36,006 nucleotides of DNA. Origin: a virus. Positions 6,355-14,793 of the stretch are shown piece after piece. The position numbers were made by a program, and so were the translations under genes. Position 1 is the stretch's first letter, and each line of letters starts with the position of its first letter. The notes beneath the pieces are model-generated. The model had not been told where the DNA came from. It did not search any database and saw only the letters and a list, made by a program, of their open reading frames with translations. Location: positions 1 through 36,006 of the IMG/VR virus record IMGVR_UViG_3300037796_000063. The stretch is one strand, 5' to 3'.

Positions 6355-7359
6355 TTACGGGTATGTTATTCCTTGAAATGAACCGTTGTTGAAGTCCATA
6401 ATTCCTTCTCCATACTTAGTCTCAACACTAATTCCACCGGTGTACCCTGAGGGCGGTAGATCTTCTTCGTATGCGAGAGGCTTATATAAGTTTTGACTGG
6501 TGACAACGAGCCTTGAAATACTATTATCGTAGTACACATGCCCGAAACCCGGGTAACTTGACAGACTTCCTTGGTGTTTGGGTACTTGCATTATTGCGTT
6601 TTCGCCGTCAGAAGATAACATTTCTATAGACCAGACGTTTCTGACTCCTATTATTCCATACCTCAGATAAAAGGCATCAAAACTGTTATTCTCATATGTT
6701 TCACCGCAAAACAGAAATGTACTTTGATTTTCATTTCTATCATAATTTAAAATGCCTGATTGTGTGTCTCTATCGGCCTCACTTGAATTGTAGGCCGTTA
6801 AGAGAACGCGCGTTTCTTTCTGATTGAATGAGTTTGTGAAATAGTTATAATTAATGTTTCCAAAACGAAAACCATCTCGTACAAAGTTTAAAAAAGACTG
6901 ACCTGAGGCTTGGCCATAATAGGTTGCTCCATCATCGTTGAATCTAATTACTGTATCGTTATTGGTATCTTTTATGTCAAACGCCCCATCCTGAAAGCGC
7001 ATTCGCTCATTCCCGCTGTTGTCGTTGATGCTCATGCCAGACAGATCCATATTGATGATAGTTGTTCCGCTGCCATTTTTGAGGTTGAAACCCGTACTAT
7101 TCATTCTTGTTATCTCTGTACCGCTTGTGTTTTTTACGATAAATCCGTCTTTTGAGATGTTGATGATCTCATTTCCACCTATCGCATCGTCTATGGTTAT
7201 CTCCTCGTTTTCCCCGTCTATGGTGATTACTCCATACTCCAAGCGTGCAACCTGATTACTTCTGAGCTTACGGGCAAACTCCTGTAAATCCATAAGCGTA
7301 TTTGATGCGCTATTCTGAAGCCTATCACGGGCGCTGTTGTATCGTGCTTTTGTTGGCAT
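6355..7359 (-). CDS. Putative tail fibre/spike protein, 334 aa
   Basis: The N-terminal ~60 residues are helical. Residues about 60-160 carry a beta-repeat with a period near 20 residues (N-I-S-K-D-G-F-I-V-K-N, R-M-N-S-T-G-F-N-L-K-N, N-M-D-L-S-G-M-S-I-N-D, R-F-Q-D-G-A-F-D-I-K-D, R-F-N-D-D-G), typical of fibre shafts that trimerise. The C-terminal half is aromatic and Asn-rich and may bind receptor or saccharide. It starts one base after the Tal stop codon. Assignment rests on the shaft-like repeats and position. Confidence 0.65.
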   Translation of the reverse strand: MPTKARYNSARDRLQNSASNTLMDLQEFARKLRSNQVARLEYGVITIDGENEEITIDDAIGGNEIINISKDGFIVKNTSGTEITRMNSTGFNLKNGSGTTIINMDLSGMSINDNSGNERMRFQDGAFDIKDTNNDTVIRFNDDGATYYGQASGQSFLNFVRDGFRFGNINYNYFTNSFNQKETRVLLTAYNSSEADRDTQSGILNYDRNENQSTFLFCGETYENNSFDAFYLRYGIIGVRNVWSIEMLSSDGENAIMQVPKHQGSLSSYPGFGHVYYDNSISRLVVTSQNLYKPLAYEEDLPPSGYTGGISVETKYGEGIMDFNNGSFQGITYP

Positions 7360-7360
7360 A

Positions 7361-9892
7361 TTAGATTTTTGAAATTGTCAACTTGACCTCTTCCTGGTCG
7401 TTCTCGTCCAGAGATACCGATATAGCATCTATCTCATACCAGCTGTTTTGAATGTCTGAGAACATACTATACTTACCAATCTGTATGCGTATCTCATCTC
7501 CCAGCCAGTAATCACCTAGATACGGTGCTTGGTTTCCATCAAGTGTTACATCTAAGTTGATCAGAGGCTCTGAAAATACGTTTAGGTTTGCTTCTGCATG
7601 ATCTGCTAGTGTTCCCACGTCTGATATGTCCGCATGATCGTATATCTCTTCACGTATGGAGTATGTTGATTGGGAAAAACTGTCGTTAAGCTCGTACCTT
7701 CTTTGTGCTGGGCCAAACCCTTTTCCTCTCATTTTTGCACGGTTAACGGTATACGCACCGTCTTTTGCTACTTTCAGGCTCTTTATATTCCCGCCTGTGT
7801 TGCCCGTCCAGATAAATAGATAGTTTTCCCGTCGTACCCCTTGCTTTGGATAGTAGACATTAAATTGCTTGTTTACATCCACCTCAAAATCAAATCCATC
7901 TATTACCTCCGAAAGCTGTATTATCGCCTCATGTATGTCTTTGTCCTTCTCGTACCCTCTATCTCGTAGCTTAGAGCTTTGTATGTTTCCGTACAGAATG
8001 CCAAAGCTACCATGTACCTGCGTTTGGGTTGTGTTTATCAAGTCCCACGCTATAGCTCCTGCGTCATTTTGTATGTATGAGCGCTCTGCATCAAGAAACC
8101 GCTCTTTCAATAGATCAAAGTATCCTATTACCTGTACAGACAGAGCCCCGCCCGGGATGTCTGCCTCATACCTCTGTATCTGACCGCCCCACAGGTAGTA
8201 ATCCCCACGTCTTATGCGCACCTCATTTTTATTTACAAATATCAGGTTCTCTGGCTCTATGTTTATATCACTGCAATACTGATGTAAGAAGTTCAAGTCA
8301 ATCTGGAATGTGCAGGAGCCTGCACGGTTACGTGCAACGTCTAGCCGTCTCATTTGTGCAAATCCTGTCAGGTCGGCAAGGAGCCTACCGTTTTCGTCGT
8401 ATATTTCAAAAGCCCACTGCGAAGAGATGAGAGCATCTTTGTAGGTAACAACCGGGTTGTTTCCTTCAACTTCAATGCTTCTATCTGTATTGGTTAGTTG
8501 CTTAGATGGCACTTCAATGCTTCGTTCTGCATTCTGTTCAATCCCACCAGTCAGCTCTATACTTCGCTCTGTATTCTCTTCTAGCCCACCGGTCAGCTCT
8601 ATCTCTCGTGTGCTTGTCTGTGTGTCTCCTTCTATCTCAATACTTCTTTCGCTATTATCTTGTTCTTTTGCTGGGATCTCGAAAATGCGGTTGCCTTTAT
8701 CCTGAACCTTACCGGTTATCTCGATATCAACCTCACCGCTTGCAAGCGTTCCGGTTACAACTTCAAACTCCCGTTCATCATTCTCAGGTTGATCTGCCGG
8801 TACCTCTATATCTCTATCACTGGTCTGTCCCACACTTCCCTCTATCTCAATCTCTCGATCTTCCTTTTCTGTTATCTTTCCGGTTGTCTCTATGTTGCGT
8901 TCAGAAGTATCTGTTGCACCTTCAAGCTCAAAACTTATTTCGCTATCTGTTGGAACACTTACAAGCACCTCAAAAGAACGTGATTCTCTGCCTTTTCCGA
9001 CAACGCCCTCTATGTCAAGATCTCGTTCAGAATTGACCGATACTGCGCCTGTCAGCTCAATATCTACATTGCTATTGCTCGTATCTTCTCCTGTTGTCTC
9101 TATATCTCGTTCACTATTAGATGTGTTTCCCCCTGGTACCTCAAAATCTCTCTCACTGTTTACCGGTTCTTGGCCTGTTGTCTCTACATCTCGTTCGCTG
9201 TTGTCCTGAACCTTGCCGGTCAACTCAATATCCCGATCTGCCTGATGTGTTGCTATTCCTTTTGCATCAATATCTCGCTCGGTGTTGGCTGTATCTATAC
9301 CGGTCAACTCCATATCAACCTCAGATGAGGCTACAAAGTAACCTTCTATTGTTGGTACTACAAAAGGCGGTATGATGCCCTTCATGCCGGGGGTAGGTGT
9401 GTAGTGTAGCCGCATTCGTACGCGATCAATCCGTAGATTGTCAGAGGTCGCAGATGAATTACTGATTTCCAAGTAGATATTAGAAAGAAAGTCGTTTTTA
9501 TCTTGATATTGCGAATGAACGTCTGCCGTAAAGAAACTCCACTGATCGGAAGAAGAACCTAGAACGTAAATCGCATCGTTTGGGTAAGCACTTACGACCT
9601 GAGTTTTCTGAGAAGAAATTGCGAACAGGCCAAAACCACCACTTAATTCCTTGAATTGTGCGATCATAGTAGGCGTTCCAGCTGTGTCCTGCGAGTATAT
9701 TGCTTCAACCTCCACTTCAACCCCGTTTATTTTTACGTCGCCAAATCTGAAAACATCATCTACACTGTCAGATATCACCAGACCCATCGTCTGTCCACTC
9801 GATAAATCAGCTCTAACATCATCTGATACAGTCACTTCATCTGAGCCAAATCCGTACGAGTACGATGTTGTGATCCATTCAGTTGTTGCCAT
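7361..9892 (-). CDS. Tail-tip (Tal-like) protein with 14-residue repeat tract, 843 aa
   Basis: Three parts are visible. Residues about 1-180 form a beta-rich N-terminal domain. Residues about 190-480 hold roughly 21 tandem copies of a 14-residue unit with consensus N-S-E-R-D-I-E-x-T-G-x-x-x-x. From about 485 on (W-A-F-E-I-Y-D-E-N-G-R-L-L-A-D-L) comes a domain like the prophage endopeptidase/Gp37-type baseplate hub of siphoviruses, with L-D-V-A-R-N-R-A-G-S-C-T-F. Normally the hub domain begins the protein; here it sits last, behind the repeat tract, so the repeats may be a stalk or surface decoration. The gene follows Dit and two small proteins, as expected for the tail tip. Confidence 0.7.
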   Translation of the reverse strand: MATTEWITTSYSYGFGSDEVTVSDDVRADLSSGQTMGLVISDSVDDVFRFGDVKINGVEVEVEAIYSQDTAGTPTMIAQFKELSGGFGLFAISSQKTQVVSAYPNDAIYVLGSSSDQWSFFTADVHSQYQDKNDFLSNIYLEISNSSATSDNLRIDRVRMRLHYTPTPGMKGIIPPFVVPTIEGYFVASSEVDMELTGIDTANTERDIDAKGIATHQADRDIELTGKVQDNSERDVETTGQEPVNSERDFEVPGGNTSNSERDIETTGEDTSNSNVDIELTGAVSVNSERDLDIEGVVGKGRESRSFEVLVSVPTDSEISFELEGATDTSERNIETTGKITEKEDREIEIEGSVGQTSDRDIEVPADQPENDEREFEVVTGTLASGEVDIEITGKVQDKGNRIFEIPAKEQDNSERSIEIEGDTQTSTREIELTGGLEENTERSIELTGGIEQNAERSIEVPSKQLTNTDRSIEVEGNNPVVTYKDALISSQWAFEIYDENGRLLADLTGFAQMRRLDVARNRAGSCTFQIDLNFLHQYCSDINIEPENLIFVNKNEVRIRRGDYYLWGGQIQRYEADIPGGALSVQVIGYFDLLKERFLDAERSYIQNDAGAIAWDLINTTQTQVHGSFGILYGNIQSSKLRDRGYEKDKDIHEAIIQLSEVIDGFDFEVDVNKQFNVYYPKQGVRRENYLFIWTGNTGGNIKSLKVAKDGAYTVNRAKMRGKGFGPAQRRYELNDSFSQSTYSIREEIYDHADISDVGTLADHAEANLNVFSEPLINLDVTLDGNQAPYLGDYWLGDEIRIQIGKYSMFSDIQNSWYEIDAISVSLDENDQEEVKLTISKI
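8457..9330 (-). repeat. 42-nt coding repeat tract in the tail-tip gene
   Basis: About 21 units of 14 codons, read on the minus strand, each holding E/D-R-D/S-I-E followed by a hydrophobic-polar-Gly turn. Unit 9 is irregular and a few units lack one or two residues. DNA identity between units is moderate, so the tract is old or under selection for variety. Its mirror on the plus strand produces long spurious reading frames. Confidence 0.8.
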
Positions 9893-10308
9893 TATTTCTG
9901 CTCAACTACAGTCCACACGCTCACCTTGTTTATTTCATCAGCCCACAACTGCAACTTGTAGGACTCGTATTCAGCTTCTATTACGGTGTAATGCTCTGCT
10001 TTTTTAACATCATTTCCCACACTTTGCCCGCCCATATTCATTTCACCTGCCAGATATCGTCTCATACTGTATCTCAATGGTTTCTCTTCCTGTTGGAAAG
10101 GTGCAAACTTAGGACGTTTACCGTTAGACGGTAGAATATATCGTCTACCATCTACGGTATAGAGCAGGAGAGAGGTGATAGTAAGATTGTTTTGTTCGAT
10201 GTAGTTTAGTAGGTCTTTCCACGATGGAAGTTTGCTTTTGTATTCATAGTAGGTTTCCCCATTGGAAAGGCCCACAGCCCAACGGAAAAAATGCAAGTCT
10301 GTTTGCAT
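9892..10308 (-). CDS. Hypothetical tail-region protein, 138 aa
   Basis: No family recognised. The N-terminal half (H-F-F-R-W-A-V-G-L-S-N-G-E-T) looks like a compact alpha/beta domain; the C-terminal part ends with a beta strand. Its stop codon overlaps the start of the Tal gene. The ATG has a modest AAGG three bases upstream, within an A-rich run. Position suggests a minor tail-tip component. Confidence 0.6.
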   Translation of the reverse strand: MQTDLHFFRWAVGLSNGETYYEYKSKLPSWKDLLNYIEQNNLTITSLLLYTVDGRRYILPSNGKRPKFAPFQQEEKPLRYSMRRYLAGEMNMGGQSVGNDVKKAEHYTVIEAEYESYKLQLWADEINKVSVWTVVEQK

Positions 10309-10355
10309 AAGCCTTTTTTTAATCTGTAGTCTGCTACCAGCCTACAATTAGTAAT

Positions 10356-10919
10356 TTATGAGTACGAAAGCTCTACTCGGTATTTACCCGTTTTAGTTCC
10401 AACGCTTGTCGGACTCATAGAGACCGCCACATAGAAGTCATGCGAGGTTGCAGCTGTCTTGTCAGCAAGTGTACAAGCGCTAGCTTGTCCTTCTGCTTCT
10501 GTCCAGTTTGTATCTCCAACTTCTGCCATGCGTACATCTATATCGGTTGGGGCAACTGTTACGGTAGAACCATCATATGCGTATATCTTGGCTTCACTTA
10601 TCGCAACAGCCGTTCCATGCGAAAAATTAATCTTCAAAGTTGCTTCGCTGTTCTGAATCTGGTCTAAATCTTCTGTTCCGCCGCCCCAATCGGCCTGCGA
10701 GTCTCCACCGGTACCACCGGATTGGGAAATAAACTTAACATTGTTTGGCGTGTTGGCACTTGATTTATCAGCGTTTCCTACGTCTTTAACGTGGGTTGAA
10801 TCGTTGTATTCATTTACTGTTATTGGATCATCAAATGCACCGCCTGCAAACTGTAGCTTATCTGTAGATATGATCGTAGTGTCTGTACTACCCTGCAGAG
10901 AATGTGTAAACGTAGCCAT
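10356..10919 (-). CDS. Putative minor structural protein, 187 aa
   Basis: Ser/Thr/Asp-rich and free of Cys except one. It begins M-A-T-F-T-H-S-L-Q-G-S-T and ends G-K-Y-R-V-E-L-S-Y-S, a beta-sandwich-like composition found in tail or decoration proteins. No family match from memory. Minus-strand transcription can start at the TGC TATAAT box (10952-10960), giving a short leader; a second box TACAAT at 10926-10931, 6 nt from the ATG, would give a leaderless message. Confidence 0.6.
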   Translation of the reverse strand: MATFTHSLQGSTDTTIISTDKLQFAGGAFDDPITVNEYNDSTHVKDVGNADKSSANTPNNVKFISQSGGTGGDSQADWGGGTEDLDQIQNSEATLKINFSHGTAVAISEAKIYAYDGSTVTVAPTDIDVRMAEVGDTNWTEAEGQASACTLADKTAATSHDFYVAVSMSPTSVGTKTGKYRVELSYS

Positions 10920-10925
10920 AGTGTA

Positions 10926-10997
10926 ATTGTAAAATACTAATCTATAAGTCCATTATAGCATATCCGTATAAATTATTTGTACAAAAAATGATACAAT
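10926..10997. promoter_or_regulatory. Divergent late promoter pair around a 17-bp dyad
   Basis: GTATAAATTATTTGTACAA (10966-10984) includes the near-palindrome GTAYAAAT-N-ATTTRTAC. On the plus side, 7 nt later, TGA TACAAT (-10 at 10992-10997) precedes the Dit ATG by 6 nt. On the minus side, 8 nt away, TGC TATAAT (10952-10957) drives the 187-aa gene, with another TACAAT at 10926-10931. The dyad is almost centred between the two -10 boxes, as expected for one activator serving both directions. No good -35 box is present on either side. Confidence 0.7.
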
Positions 10998-11003
10998 AAA
11001 GCT

Positions 11004-11867
11004 ATGAAACAGATCTATATAGACGACCTGTATATCCACAATTACGAAAAACTGAGCGAGCCGATTTTTATCAAACAGGATATTGAAGGTTTAGAGATGC
11101 CACCCATGCGGTTATCCTCATATGATCGAGTAGGGGAGAATGGTACATATATAAGTAACCAGCTCTATTCTGGTCGCCGGATCTCACTTGAGGGCGGCAT
11201 ATACTCACCGGATCGGGCAACATTTGAGCAATCACGCCGTGATTTAATCCAAGCGCTTAAGGTTCAGAAAAACAGCCTTGGCATTCCCCAACCTCATACA
11301 CTATTCTTTACCACACTTGATGACCTGTCGCTACAGGTTCCCGTATACCTCAACTCGTTCCAGATGAAGAAGCAAAAACTGCACTACATTGATTTTCGTA
11401 TTGAGCTTGTCAGCTCAGACTATAACCTATACTCCCAGACTCAGACAGAGATAGTACAGCAGGTAGTACAAAATGGCGGGCTTGTTGTGGATGTTGGGTT
11501 GCAGATAATCCCGCCCATCGTTGCACAATCCTCAGACAGTGAAAGCCTAGACCTGACGAATAACGGAGACAGCGAGACATACCCGGTCATTACACTTGAG
11601 GGCCCTCTTACATATCCGATAATCACAAATAACACGACAGGGCAGTTTATCGCTCTTGATCTTATCCTAGGCGATGAAGATAGTGCGGTTGTTGATGTAT
11701 TGAAGAAAACGATTATGCTAAACGGTACGACTAATGTGTTGAGTAGCTTCGACTTAACCAGCACGTGGTTTTACCTACTCCCGGGAGTTAACAATATGCT
11801 TCTATCCTCACGTGGTGGGAATGGAACGGTTACGTTCACATACAGAGATGCCTACCTTGGTATCTAA
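11004..11867 (+). CDS. Distal tail (Dit-like) protein, inverted in the tail cluster
   Basis: A 287-residue protein with the layout of the siphovirus distal tail protein family. An N-terminal half builds the hexameric ring under the tube (I-Y-I-D-D-L-Y-I-H-N-Y near the start, L-S-S-Y-D-R-V-G-E-N-G-T-Y-I, D-R-A-T-F-E-Q-S-R-R-D-L-I-Q-A-L), and a C-terminal galectin-like beta domain follows. It connects tail tube and tip. It lies between tape measure and Tal as usual but on the opposite strand, and its stop codon overlaps the tape measure stop by 4 nt. Transcription from TGA TACAAT should begin at the ATG itself, giving a leaderless mRNA. Confidence 0.75.
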   Translation: MKQIYIDDLYIHNYEKLSEPIFIKQDIEGLEMPPMRLSSYDRVGENGTYISNQLYSGRRISLEGGIYSPDRATFEQSRRDLIQALKVQKNSLGIPQPHTLFFTTLDDLSLQVPVYLNSFQMKKQKLHYIDFRIELVSSDYNLYSQTQTEIVQQVVQNGGLVVDVGLQIIPPIVAQSSDSESLDLTNNGDSETYPVITLEGPLTYPIITNNTTGQFIALDLILGDEDSAVVDVLKKTIMLNGTTNVLSSFDLTSTWFYLLPGVNNMLLSSRGGNGTVTFTYRDAYLGI

Positions 11868-14083
11868 ACACCGGTTCGCATCTTCCAGCCAAGCTCTGAC
11901 AGAGCACTGTCGTAATCAAATGGCCTGTTGATCGTATTGTTCTGGGTGATTGTCGTGTTAGATGCCGGTGCTGCCATTGCCTGGGCCTGTGAGAGATTGC
12001 CCAGATCCATCGTACCAAAGACGTCACCAAAGCCCTCAACCCATGCACTAGCGACATTCATACCCCACTTGTCGATATTCTTGAACGGCCCTTCTTTCGG
12101 CGGGCTCTGACCTTCGATCATGCCCTTTGCCGCATCCATACCTGCCTTTATCTGATCGCCCAGCCATTTCCCGAGATTTGCAAAACCTTCTACAAATGAC
12201 TTTACCATATTTACGCCCCACTCAAACAAACGTGAAGGCCATTGCGAAATCTCGTTAAGCATGCCCTGCCAGCCCTCTTCCGCTGCGTTACTCATGGACT
12301 TTCGCAATCTAATCAATGCTGCATATGCTCGAAATGGCAACTTTATCATCCAGCTGATCAAGTTGTCAAATTGCCTCGGGATCTCAGACTTCAAGAATGC
12401 CCAGGTGTCAGCTGCCCAATTGACAAACGCCTGATAAAGCCCAGCCAACGCCTCTGCTGCTTTTAAGGGTGCTTCCCATAGGAACTTCGCAATTTGATAT
12501 ACGATGTGAGGTATCCAGTAGACAATAATTCCGAGCAAAAAACCAAAGCCAATAACAAAGGCCTCTGCTAAAGCTCTCAAAGCATTGTCTGCTCGTTCTG
12601 GCAGTTGTTGAAACCATGCACCTACGGCATCAACAAACTGTCCGATCTTTGCAGGTGCTGCCTGAAAAAATGCAACGACTGTATCCCAGTGCTTCCATAG
12701 CATATAGGCGGCACCACCCACCACGCCAGCTATGAGAATAAGCGGCCAGAATGCGGCCACAAAACCTATTATTGCAGGTATGGCAGTTGCAACTATAAAT
12801 GTTGCAAATGATGCAATTGCTGAGACTATAGCAGTAAAAACGGGTATGATTGCACCGATAGCAATAGCGATTTGACCAAAAATTATCAATAATGGCCCTA
12901 TTATTACTAGTAAGCCCGCTATTGCGGCAACAATTTTTAGTATAACCGGATTCGTTTCAGATAAACCCCTTACAAACTCTGTTATTTTAGTTATTAATCC
13001 CGCCAAGTCTTCGAGTAAGCCGCTCTCTCCAATTGCAATCATAAGCCCCTCGACGGCAGACTTAAGAGCCTTTACTGCGCCATTCCACCCCTCCATTTTT
13101 AGCTCTGCTTTTTCCGTAGCTTTTTCTGTCCCACTTATTTTACTTTGCAGCTCTCCGTACCCTTCGGCTCCTCTATTAAGCAAGATATTCATCTCCTGGT
13201 ATGCTTCCATTCCAAAGATGGTACTTATTGCTGCTGCTCGTTGCTCATCTGTCAGGTCAGCCGTTGCAGTATTGAGTCTTCTAACCATCTCATGTACGCC
13301 GATAAACTGACCTTCTGCATCAAAAAACTCGACACCTAAATCATTAATTGCTCCTTGCATTTTATTCGTTGGCTTTGTCAGACGAACCAGAGACGTACCC
13401 AGAGCACGCCCTGCTAAAGATCCTTGTATGCCGGCATCGCCTAGTATTCCTATGATCGTTGCCGTTTCCTCAATATCCATATTTAGGGCGTTTGCAGTAG
13501 GCCCTATATATTTAAAGGCCTCAGAAAGCTGTAAAACGTCAGTATTTGACTGGGAAGCTGTTGCGCTAAGGAGATTTACAACTCTTTCGCTTTGGTTAGC
13601 TTCCAACTGGAATTGACCCATTATATTTGATGCTATATCTGCCGCTCTCCCTAAGTCAATAGACTCTGCGGCTGCTAAGTTTAGAACTCCTGGCATAGCT
13701 TCCAAAATCTGCTTTGTATCAAAGCCTGCCATACCTAAAAACTTCATACCATCAGCAGCCTCACTTGCCGAGAACATGGTAGTTCTTCCAAGTTCTTTCG
13801 CTAAGTCTGACATCTCTTCGAGATCATTACCCGTTGCGCCTGTAATTCCCTGCACATCCTTCATTGCAGCCTCAAAGTTACCTGCAGATTTAATGGTAAG
13901 TGCTCCAAAGCCAATAATAGGAGCAGTTGCAGCAGTCATCTGTGCTCCAACGTTACGCACAGACTCACCACCTTTTTTTAACTTTGACGCTGTACTTTTC
14001 ATACCAGACTGCACTCGCTTCATTCCAGCCTGAAAGTCTGAAATATCTGCTTTAAATCTGGCTACTACTTCTCCTACTTGCAT
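11864..14083 (-). CDS. Tail tape measure protein (TP901-type), 739 aa
   Basis: It sets tail length and is ejected during infection. Residues about 1-60 are charged and coiled. The TP901 core (PhageMin_Tail, PF10145) spans about 60-330 with G-N-F-E-A-A-M, D-L-A-K-E-L-G-R-T-T-M-F-S-A-S-E-A-A-D-G-M and T-D-E-Q-R-A-A-A. A hydrophobic block with several membrane-like helices covers about 375-460, and then comes an amphipathic C-terminal part. At about 1.5 angstrom per residue the tail would be near 110 nm, an estimate only. The -10 TATAAT (14090-14095) lies 6 nt before the ATG, so the mRNA is probably leaderless. Confidence 0.9.
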   Translation of the reverse strand: MQVGEVVARFKADISDFQAGMKRVQSGMKSTASKLKKGGESVRNVGAQMTAATAPIIGFGALTIKSAGNFEAAMKDVQGITGATGNDLEEMSDLAKELGRTTMFSASEAADGMKFLGMAGFDTKQILEAMPGVLNLAAAESIDLGRAADIASNIMGQFQLEANQSERVVNLLSATASQSNTDVLQLSEAFKYIGPTANALNMDIEETATIIGILGDAGIQGSLAGRALGTSLVRLTKPTNKMQGAINDLGVEFFDAEGQFIGVHEMVRRLNTATADLTDEQRAAAISTIFGMEAYQEMNILLNRGAEGYGELQSKISGTEKATEKAELKMEGWNGAVKALKSAVEGLMIAIGESGLLEDLAGLITKITEFVRGLSETNPVILKIVAAIAGLLVIIGPLLIIFGQIAIAIGAIIPVFTAIVSAIASFATFIVATAIPAIIGFVAAFWPLILIAGVVGGAAYMLWKHWDTVVAFFQAAPAKIGQFVDAVGAWFQQLPERADNALRALAEAFVIGFGFLLGIIVYWIPHIVYQIAKFLWEAPLKAAEALAGLYQAFVNWAADTWAFLKSEIPRQFDNLISWMIKLPFRAYAALIRLRKSMSNAAEEGWQGMLNEISQWPSRLFEWGVNMVKSFVEGFANLGKWLGDQIKAGMDAAKGMIEGQSPPKEGPFKNIDKWGMNVASAWVEGFGDVFGTMDLGNLSQAQAMAAPASNTTITQNNTINRPFDYDSALSELGWKMRTGV

Positions 14084-14089
14084 AGTGCT

Positions 14090-14137
14090 ATTATAGCATT
14101 TTAGTGTAAATTAGTTGAACAAAGTACCTGGTATAAT
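14090..14137. promoter_or_regulatory. Second divergent late promoter pair around the dyad element
   Basis: Minus side: TGC TATAAT (-10 at 14090-14095) then AGCACT and the tape-measure ATG. Plus side: TGG TATAAT (-10 at 14132-14137) then 7 nt and the ATG at 14145. Between them GTGTAAATTAGTTGAACAA (14104-14122) is a diverged copy of the 19-bp element, 8 and 9 nt from the two boxes. This is the same architecture as 10926-10997. Confidence 0.7.
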
Positions 14138-14144
14138 AGCAAAT

Positions 14145-14441
14145 ATGGATAAAAATAAGGAAATACTAACCAAAAAAGATTCTGCAGTAATGTCGCTACA
14201 GATATTTCTGATAGGAATCGGCGCAAGTGGTCTGTGCTTGCTTTTTATCATCACAATACCCGGGTTATTCATCAGCTTACCCCTAGCCTTACTTGGTCTT
14301 ATCATGTTGGTCGTCTCCCCTTTTATGCCGACAAAAATTGAGGTCTGCCCGGAGTGTGGCGTTAAGCATACGTTTCTAACAAGCGTGAAAAGCTATACAT
14401 GTCCAGAATGTCACAAAAGAATACCAAAAAAAACTAAGTAA
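14145..14441 (+). CDS. Two-helix membrane protein with C-terminal zinc ribbon, 98 aa
   Basis: Two membrane helices at about residues 15-36 and 42-60 (I-F-L-I-G-I-G-A-S-G-L; L-P-L-A-L-L-G-L-I-M-L-V-V) are followed by C-P-E-C-G and C-P-E-C-H separated by 15 residues, a four-Cys zinc ribbon facing one side of the membrane. It is inserted between the tape-measure and chaperone genes on the opposite strand with its own promoter, like a moron. The ATG at 14145 is chosen because the expected transcript start (+7 from TATAAT) coincides with it; an ATG at 14115 lies upstream of the promoter. Superinfection exclusion would be a guess only. Confidence 0.7.
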   Translation: MDKNKEILTKKDSAVMSLQIFLIGIGASGLCLLFIITIPGLFISLPLALLGLIMLVVSPFMPTKIEVCPECGVKHTFLTSVKSYTCPECHKRIPKKTK

Positions 14442-14445
14442 TTGT

Positions 14446-14793
14446 TTACTTTTTCTTCTTGCCGTACTGACTGGCTAACCTATCAAGGTCTGCCTTACTC
14501 TTTTCCTGGCTCACTTCCTTTGGTCTAAGATCGTTTAATTGCTGCTGTAGTTTGCGGGGCAGCTTGTTTGGTTCTTTAGTATGGGGGTTTGAGACAATGG
14601 CAATCTGTCGCAGATCATCTTGTAGTTGCTGCTTGTGAATTAGTCGGGTAAACGCTATAAGATCAAGTACGGTGCACTGCTCTACTATCTCATTGATAGA
14701 CCAGTGATACGACCAGGCAATTATGTGGACGACCTCATGCAAGTAGTCCTCTATTGCTTGCTTGGGCTGGTCAGATACTTCCCCAGTACCTTG
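14446..14793 (-). CDS. GT-type extension of the tail assembly chaperone, made by -1 frameshift
   Basis: The frame is open from the slippery site at 14793 down to the TAA at 14446 and has no good start of its own (only TTG at 14742). Read after a -1 slip it begins Q-G-T-G-E-V-S-D-Q-P-K-Q-A-I-E-D-Y-L-H-E-V and ends in a Lys-rich tail. Fused to the first 115 residues of the upstream chaperone it gives a protein of about 230 residues. This matches the lambda G/GT arrangement, in which the long form recruits tail tube protein to the tape measure. Next on the left is the opposite-facing membrane protein gene, only 4 nt away. Confidence 0.8.
   Translation of the reverse strand, partial: QGTGEVSDQPKQAIEDYLHEVVHIIAWSYHWSINEIVEQCTVLDLIAFTRLIHKQQLQDDLRQIAIVSNPHTKEPNKLPRKLQQQLNDLRPKEVSQEKSKADLDRLASQYGKKKK

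Noticed and set aside
8077-9375. Long plus-strand reading frames opposite the tail-tip gene
   Set aside because: They mirror the 42-nt repeat tract in the antisense frame, have Leu/Ser/Cys-rich composition unlike a real protein, and no start signal.
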